A stretch of 64,000 nt of DNA from Centrapalus pauciflorus (taxonomy: Eukaryota > Streptophyta > Magnoliopsida > Asterales > Asteraceae). The notes below the pieces were generated by a model. That model saw nothing but the letters and a program-made list of their open reading frames with translations. It was not told the DNA's origin and did not search any database. This document shows, in pieces, positions 58,112 through 64,000 of this stretch. The stretch is from assembly GCA_020465985.1 (NCBI GenBank), contig JAANYP010000187.1, forward strand, positions 258,607 to 322,606. Reading direction: 5' to 3'. A program made the position numbers and the translations under genes. Position 1 is the stretch's first letter; the number at the start of each line of letters is the position of its first letter.

Positions 58112-60977
58112 TTATCACGGGGAACCCAAGCCATGACTGACTTGGTAATACCATTCTCGTCCACATACGTGAATTCTTTCAAGTACCCATCTCGCCTTTC
58201 AGGTGACTTGGGCCTTTGAACTGAATTCTGTTGTGGTGCCGAGTGATTTAAGTTCACTCTTTGCCTTGGTGTAGGCATTTGTTGTGGAGCTCTAGAATAA
58301 TTCCTATTATATGCCATTTCTGACTGTGATCCCTGAGCTCTTACCGGTGCATACTGTCTAACTAGAGTATGTGACCTGCTAGGTGTGGTGCTCCTATAGA
58401 CTTGTTGTGGTGCTGACCTAGATTGATTAGTGACACGATTCGATGAATTTGTCCTAATCACTTCCTTTGGTCCAACCTTAACCGGTGTGTTTTTCACAAC
58501 TTGTTTGGGTGCGGCCTGCACAGTTTTCTCGGTACGTTGAGAACTACTGCTGCTTGCCACACAGGTTGAGGGCTTGACAGGTGTTGGATTCACTGTCTTA
58601 GGGGTAACATCGGCTTTCCTAAGTGGACAGTGAGAAGCAACATGCCCTTTCTCGTGACATCTAAAGCAAGACATCTTATCCATGGACTTTTTGTTTGTTC
58701 CCTTAGATCTAGGTGTCTCACTAGTGTCTACTTCTTTTGGTACAGCTATGATGTCTGCCTCGTCGACCTGGTCAGCCCATGAAATTTTCTGTTTTCCTGC
58801 AGGTGTTTCACTGGAGGAAGACACAAATTTCACTTTCTTGACCTTGACGGTTGAGTCAGCCACCTTAGGTGCATTTTCTATTATAGGCTCAGGTGTCGGT
58901 TCGGGTAGGTCCTCTAAGTCTACTGACTTGTCAGTTTTCTCCTGAGGCTGAGGCACATAGTTCGCATTGAACGGTGGAGGAATTTCGTGAAAACCTAGAC
59001 CTACAGGCTTCTTAGACTGTCTTTAGGCATCTAAGACTTTCCCTAGATTGAGGCTTGAATTCCTAAACTTTTCCAGCTTGCTATTTGCCTCTGCTACCTT
59101 AACCTTGGTCTCTGCTAGCTCTATATCCTTGTCCTTAAGAGTTTTTGTCAAGGCCTCTACGTGCTCATACATAAGTTCTATCCTAACACACTGCTCACTG
59201 AGTTTGTCTTTTAGAACTACTACGTCTTGAGCATCAGCCTTAAGCTTTTCTTTTAGATCTTGCTTGATATCATTTAGGCTAGCGTTTTCTATTTTTAAGT
59301 TCTCATTTTGAGCAGATATGGTTTTATGTGATTCTAAGACTAGATTTAACCTATCATTAGAAGTAGCACACAAAGCACATAATTCTTGAAATAGAGAGTA
59401 AGATAGACTAACCTTAGAGTTAACAGATTCCACGTTGGCCATCTGAGCAGCAAACTCCAGCACTGTCTGATCATTCGCCTTCTCTACCCACATCGGACTG
59501 CTGTCCCGTGTGGTCTGCTCGTCCCCATCACATCCAGTTTCAGTAACTTCAGCCATGAAGGCTCTAGCATTGGACTCAGGATGTGAACTCCAATCATACG
59601 TACCATCTAGCTGTCGATCTGAAGTGACGTTCGATAATAGACCAGCTAGATTGGCTTGTCCAGTTGAGGATTTCGGAAGGTATCTTTGTTGGGACTGATT
59701 TTGGTACTGTCCCTGATGCTGACTCTGTCCTTGGTATCTCTCTACCTTCGGTCTCTGACACTCCCTGGCGAAGTGTCCCAATCCCTGACAGTTGTAGTAT
59801 TTCACCTTGGACTTATCAAACCCGATCCCCTTGTTATTCATCTGCAAATTCCTTCCAGTTCTCTTAATGAATCTTTTAACCCTCTGGGTCACCATGGCCA
59901 GTTGCCACTTAAGATCCATTTCCTCTAAGTCATCAGGGTCGACCTGATCGTAATCTTCGTCCCATAGAGCAGGATCGTTTATCTTTTCCTGAACGCAATT
60001 TCCATAAGCGGCCACGAACGAAGCAAGTAGATTCAGATGTTCTTCCGCCGACTTTGCGCTCATTGGCATCTTCGAATAGCTCTGACTTGTCGATGCCTGT
60101 TGGACTTGAGGTTGCGGTTCTTCCGATCTTCCTAATCCTAAGAACGCGCGATTCAATGAGTCTTCGGACTCTGCTGGTGATAATGTCTCTCCAGAGAAAA
60201 ACGCTGTAGCAGACTTCGGTTCGGCTGCTGCTGAAGATATTGACGTCTTTCCAAAATACATTGCTGGATTCTGGACTTGCTCATAATCAGTCTCAGTCTT
60301 CAGGAGCTCGAAGTGATATGCCCTCAACGTTCCCACTATATCGTCCAGAGATTGAGTGTAGTACTTGTCTTCATTCAGCTTTATCATTGCCACGTACATA
60401 GCCCATTTGGCTGGTAGGGCATCAAGAAGCTTGTTGTTCTTGTCAGTATCGGTAAACTCAATCCTGTGGCTCTCAAGTTCTGTCAATAGATGATAGAACC
60501 GGGTGATGATGTCATCCAGTTGTTCATCCTTTAACGCCTTGAAGATGGCGAACTGTTGTTTTAACAGCTCTGTACGCTTTCTCCTAACCCGAGGATTCCC
60601 TCACACCTTTTCTCAAGCGACTCCCAAAGTTCTTTTGATGTCCTCTGAGTCCGGAATGTATGTAGAATATCTTGCGGTAACGCCATTCGGATTAAAGAAA
60701 AAGCTTTGTTTTCGGCTTCAAATAATTTTTTGTCATCCTCTTTCATCATCTGGTATGACAAGACCTTTTGATGGCCTTCAACTTCAGATACCGGTGGAAT
60801 ATACCCTTCATCTATGCACACCCACATGCGCATATCATTGAACCGTACGAAATCGGTAAATCGGTCCTTCCACCAGTAATAGTCCTCGACCTTCATCAGC
60901 TTAGGTGGGGCGTTTGCCTTCCCAACCTCGTGGTCCATTTCTAAGAATTTCTGAAGATTTGACATCTTTTCTAACAA
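58108..60977 (-). pseudogene. Copia-3 gag, broken
   Basis: A long gag of about 950 codons. The N-terminal part (60977-60590, ATG also at 60965) is followed by a one-base frameshift near 60590. The main part (60486-59023) carries the capsid-like domain and a first zinc knuckle whose first Cys is replaced (YNCQGLGHFAREC preceded by Tyr). An in-frame TAA stands at 59025-59023. The last part (58956-58108) has an intact second knuckle (CFRCHEKGHVASHC) and a Ser/Pro/Gln-rich tail ending at TAA 58110-58108. Gag would form the particle and bind RNA. The frameshift and internal stop make this copy defective. Confidence 0.85.
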
Positions 60978-61620
60978 ACTTGAATTTGAACTTAATTAAT
61001 TTAATTCGAAACTGATTTAGACTAACCTTTTCGAATCTATGTAGATTCGAAACTAATTAAGGGTAAATCTTTTGGGATTAAATTCGATTAAGTTTTAAAA
61101 TTCAAATAGATTCGAAATTATGTCAGATTCGAGATATCCTAAGAGTCTATGGTCCTTAGATTCGAAGGTCAGCAAACTCGAAATTCAGCAGATTCGAAAC
61201 AACAGATTCGAAACAATACTAGACTCGAAACAAACTCGAAACTAAAGACTCGAGATCCTATTCGAATGAAGAAACAGATTCGAAACAGGTAGATTCGAAA
61301 AACTCTGAAATTGACTCGAAAGGAGCGTATTTAGGTTAGACTCGAGACTAAAGTGAAACCCTAATTACCCCTATAGATTCGAGCGCCGCAAACTCGAAAA
61401 ACGGCTAACACTTTGATTTTTTGACGTTTTATAGATTAAATCACTAATTTTCTAACGAAAAATAATGATTTCGATCAAAAACGTGAAAAACCACAAAGTG
61501 TTTCCCGAATATGAATTTGCTAAGCTTGAAAATACGTTTTTGAGAGGAAAACCGTCCAACTAGCGTCAAGAAACCTAGAATGTATCTGATGAACACGAAG
61601 AACACCAAGAACACTCCGTA
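60978..61620 (-). repeat. Copia-3 leader with about 20 TTCGAA-type motifs
   Basis: The untranslated leader holds about 20 copies of AGATTCGAA, GACTCGAA or close forms between about 60995 and 61395 on the + strand, nearly all in one orientation. No ORF is convincing. Confidence 0.7.
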
Positions 61621-61633
61621 GGCTCTGATACCA
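61621..61633 (-). other. Copia-3 primer-binding site (tRNA-iMet)
   Basis: TGGTATCAGAGCC on the minus strand, a perfect standard site, two bases inside the 5' LTR. Confidence 0.9.
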
Positions 61634-61635
61634 CT

Positions 61636-62277
61636 TGTAAGGTCTACCACTGCAAGATCTATCTAGACGCGGATCCGTGAACGAGTGCGGAATCCTCGTT
61701 GACGGTTAGACGGACAACTCTCAACCACGAAACACGGAGACTATTAGACGCTGAACGAATGACACACGAACGATCCTACGAACTAATTCTCTCCAAAACG
61801 GCACTCACCTAGCTGATAAACTCGAGATCGCCTTTAGCTTAATTCCTCATGAATTCTGCTAAAAGTCAACTAATGACTCGAGTCTATCCCTAATTATAGA
61901 CCCTGATTCGAGTCTGATGTGGGCCAAACTCGAATCTGGCCCAAGGCCCATTCGAGTCTGTCCACAAGGACACTCTCGAATCTAGCCTTCATTCGAATCT
62001 AAGGCTACATTCGAATCTGTCACAGATTCGAATGTCTACCTTTGTGTAATTCGAATCTAGCCAAATCACTTAAACACTTAAGTGATGAAACTTATGTTTT
62101 ACTTATGTTTGAGTTAATCTTTGACCTTTATGTTTGAACTTCTTGTAATATGTTACATCAAGTTCAAACACACAATCAATAACAGACAAACACATATAAA
62201 CATATATATGCAAACACTCGTCAAAAACACAATGCAATATCAATTAGACTGCTATCGTCACACAGGATGTACCAACA
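61636..62277 (-). repeat. Copia-3 5' LTR
   Basis: 642 bp, the same as the 3' LTR except about four substitutions and an extra 18 bp (about 62000-62020) that adds one more TTCGAA-type motif. Confidence 0.9.
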
Positions 62278-62282
62278 CTTAA
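62278..62282. repeat. Target-site duplication CTTAA, right copy (Copia-3)
   Basis: Follows the LTR end CCAACA and continues TTAAAATGAG as in the uninterrupted Gypsy-3 LTR. Confidence 0.95.
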
Positions 62283-64000
62283 TTAAAATGAGTTTGCCCT
62301 GTGCAGTATTCCCATACGTAATACCGTGTGTTGAATATATATGCACCCGCTGTTAGCCGACCCGAACTAACCCGAGTGGGGGACATGACTCCCAATAGAT
62401 CTATCCACAATATATTCGCGCTTACAAATAAATGCAATTAACGGTTCATGATATAAGGGCTAACGGAACCACATGTGTAATACATAATAGAAATGAAGAT
62501 ATTTTCGTGTCCATATAAAAACGAAGCATGTATTTCATCCCCAAAACATAACAGTGTGAAAATAGGGGCTATGAGAACTCACCGAGCGTGTGATGGTAAA
62601 AACTAGCGTAATGTGCTTTTTAGCGTAAAGGGACGGATGATGCACCGAGCGAGATTAACGGGTCCTAAATGATAATAAGTACTTAATATCTCTAATACAT
62701 GATGATATATATATTTATAGAATTTTATGTCTTGAATCACCCAACATTACAAGTTTATAAATAAAATTCGCTTAAAACGTCAAATTTATATATATAATTT
62801 TCCAGCTTTTTCGGAGGTTTTTCGGCCTACTTTGAGGCTATTTTTAACCAAGCTCCAAAATATTTTAGACTTTGGTTTTCCAGGACATTAAACTACTATA
62901 TACAAAGGATTTTTAGAATCAAGAAAGGCCATTTTTCGAGATGTTTAGGTTGGTGAAAATGCTCGTTAAAAACCCTATGTTGGCCATTTTTGAGCTGTCA
63001 AACTTTCGGTTTCCCAAATAATTTCTGGAGGTCTTAAACTCCAAAATAAATTATGAAAAATTCCAGATCTATAGTTAAGACATAGATCTAACTTTTGAGA
63101 ATAGAATCAATTCATTTCGTTGAGTTATGAATTAGTTATGATTTCATGATATTAACATGTTTATAATGTGTTCATATATTCATAAACACATTTAAAGAAA
63201 CAACTTATTATGAAACTTGTTGTTGTAGGTGATTATATATATTATGCAAGACTTATATAAACATAAATGTATGATGAAATAAGCTAGTATTACTTACTTT
63301 GAAGTATTTAGAGTATGAAATTGAGAAGAAGTTGGAACTCTTGCAAGATTTGGACCAAGAACACTTGAACTTCACCAAAAACACTTGAATTTCACCAAGA
63401 ACACTTGAATGAAAATGTTTGTAGTGTGTGTATGTGTGGGATCCGGTTTTTAGAGAGAAAAAGAAGGGTTTTCGTGTGAATAATATGAAAGGGAAGCTCT
63501 CTATTTATAGGCAAAAGATGGAGGTTGAATTGATGGTGATAAGAGGGGTGGAGTGTAAGATCTTCTTTGAATTGAAAGGAGGATGGTGTACAGGGATTTG
63601 ATGTAGATATGTTGAGTAAAAAAAATATTTATCAAGTCCTTTATGTACCTCCTATGGGCAGATTTTTCAAGATATTATCTTGTATTTTCATTTTTTTTAT
63701 TTTTGTATAAATGTATTTAGAATGTATTCTTGTATTTCCCTTTTCTTGTAAATTTATAAATACTTTTGAATGCATTGTTTTAATGAATTGTTTTAGTCTT
63801 GCATAATTAATGTTAAGTAATTGTATTAGTGTATGATTAGTGTCACTAATCATAATTTAATTATGTACTTAGTTGAATTAATCCCTCATGTCGTACATTG
63901 ATCGGATTAATTGATTTCCCGATTCATCGTACCGATGAATTTGATTCTAATTGAGTTGAATTTTCTAATAAACCGTGTTAATCACTTGATTAATTTCTAA
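62283..64000 (-). repeat. Gypsy-3 5' LTR, outer part, running off the window
   Basis: Colinear with 40836-42725 of the 3' LTR, with two or three internal deletions around 63140-63210. A minus-strand TATA box lies at 63501-63510. By comparison about 80 bp lie beyond the window, before CACTA sequence resumes. Confidence 0.85.
63501..63510 (-). promoter_or_regulatory. TATA box of the Gypsy-3 5' LTR
   Basis: CTATAAATAG on the minus strand, identical to the 3' LTR copy. This is the promoter copy that would drive Gypsy-3. Confidence 0.6.

Larger units (their letters stand above)
48809..62277 (-). mobile_element. Copia-3: young 13.5-kb Copia element with third ORF
   Basis: Near-identical LTRs (624 and 642 bp, about four substitutions and one 18-bp indel by eye), a perfect tRNA-iMet primer-binding site, gag, an open pol, a 2.2-kb spacer, a third ORF, a polypurine tract and CTTAA target duplications. 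The order on the minus strand is 5' LTR (62277-61636), leader, gag (60977-58108), pol (to 54733), spacer, ORF3 (52514-49493), 3' LTR (49432-48809). Non-coding parts are full of TTCGAA-type motifs. Confidence 0.95.
40373..64000 (-). mobile_element. Gypsy-3: Tekay-like element, 5' LTR end outside the window
   Basis: On the minus strand: 5' LTR (64000-62278 and 48808-48417, split by Copia-3), primer-binding site, accessory ORF, gag-pol, polypurine tract and 3' LTR (42806-40373). About 80 bp of the 5' LTR remain beyond the window, by comparison with the 3' LTR. It is inserted in the Ulp1-like part of the CACTA second gene. Gag-pol has only point nonsense mutations, so it is younger than Gypsy-1 and Gypsy-2. 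Confidence 0.9.

Overview
This window is plant nuclear DNA. The evidence is LTR retrotransposons primed by initiator tRNA-Met, an En/Spm (CACTA) transposon, Helitron ends, exon fragments with GT..AG borders and AT-rich non-coding DNA. The chromodomain (Tekay-like) Gypsy elements and the Copia elements with a long third ORF resemble families I know from Asteraceae; that placement is an inference. I see no intact host gene, tRNA, rRNA or CRISPR array. Almost every base belongs to a mobile element, and the elements are nested in one another.

Layout, left to right. 1-5832: the right part of Copia-1 (+), with its third ORF (187-4341) and 3' LTR. 5833-7455: remnant of an older Copia-2 (+), in whose third ORF Copia-1 sits; its 3' LTR is cut at 7456 by Gypsy-1. 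7456-17315: Gypsy-1 (-), a decayed Tekay-like element whose 5' LTR is cut by the CACTA element. 17316-24058 and 39183-40372: a CACTA transposon (+) with a decayed TNP2-type transposase and a second gene that carries an Ulp1-like domain. 24059-39182: Gypsy-2 (+), a rearranged tandem of two partial copies inserted in an exon of the CACTA second gene with target duplication TTAGG. A 6.6-kb Helitron (27279-33918) carrying host exon fragments lies inside its central LTR. 40373-64000: Gypsy-3 (-), a better preserved Tekay-like element, whose 5' LTR is split by Copia-3 (48809-62277, -), a young 13.5-kb element with target duplication CTTAA.

The order of insertion is therefore Copia-2, then Copia-1 and Gypsy-1 into it, CACTA into Gypsy-1, Gypsy-2 and Gypsy-3 into CACTA, the Helitron into Gypsy-2, and Copia-3 into Gypsy-3. 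The missing right ends of Gypsy-3, CACTA, Gypsy-1 and Copia-2 should follow in that order beyond the window.

The most unusual content is accessory coding capacity. All three Tekay-like elements carry a conserved ORF between the primer-binding site and gag. All three Copia elements carry a long, diverged third ORF after pol. Several of these proteins have a hydrophobic-acidic motif like a SUMO-interacting motif. Copia-3 also has two matching splice-acceptor modules, in front of pol and of ORF3, and dozens of copies of a short TTCGAA-type motif confined to its non-coding parts. Coordinates and identities were read by eye without alignment tools.
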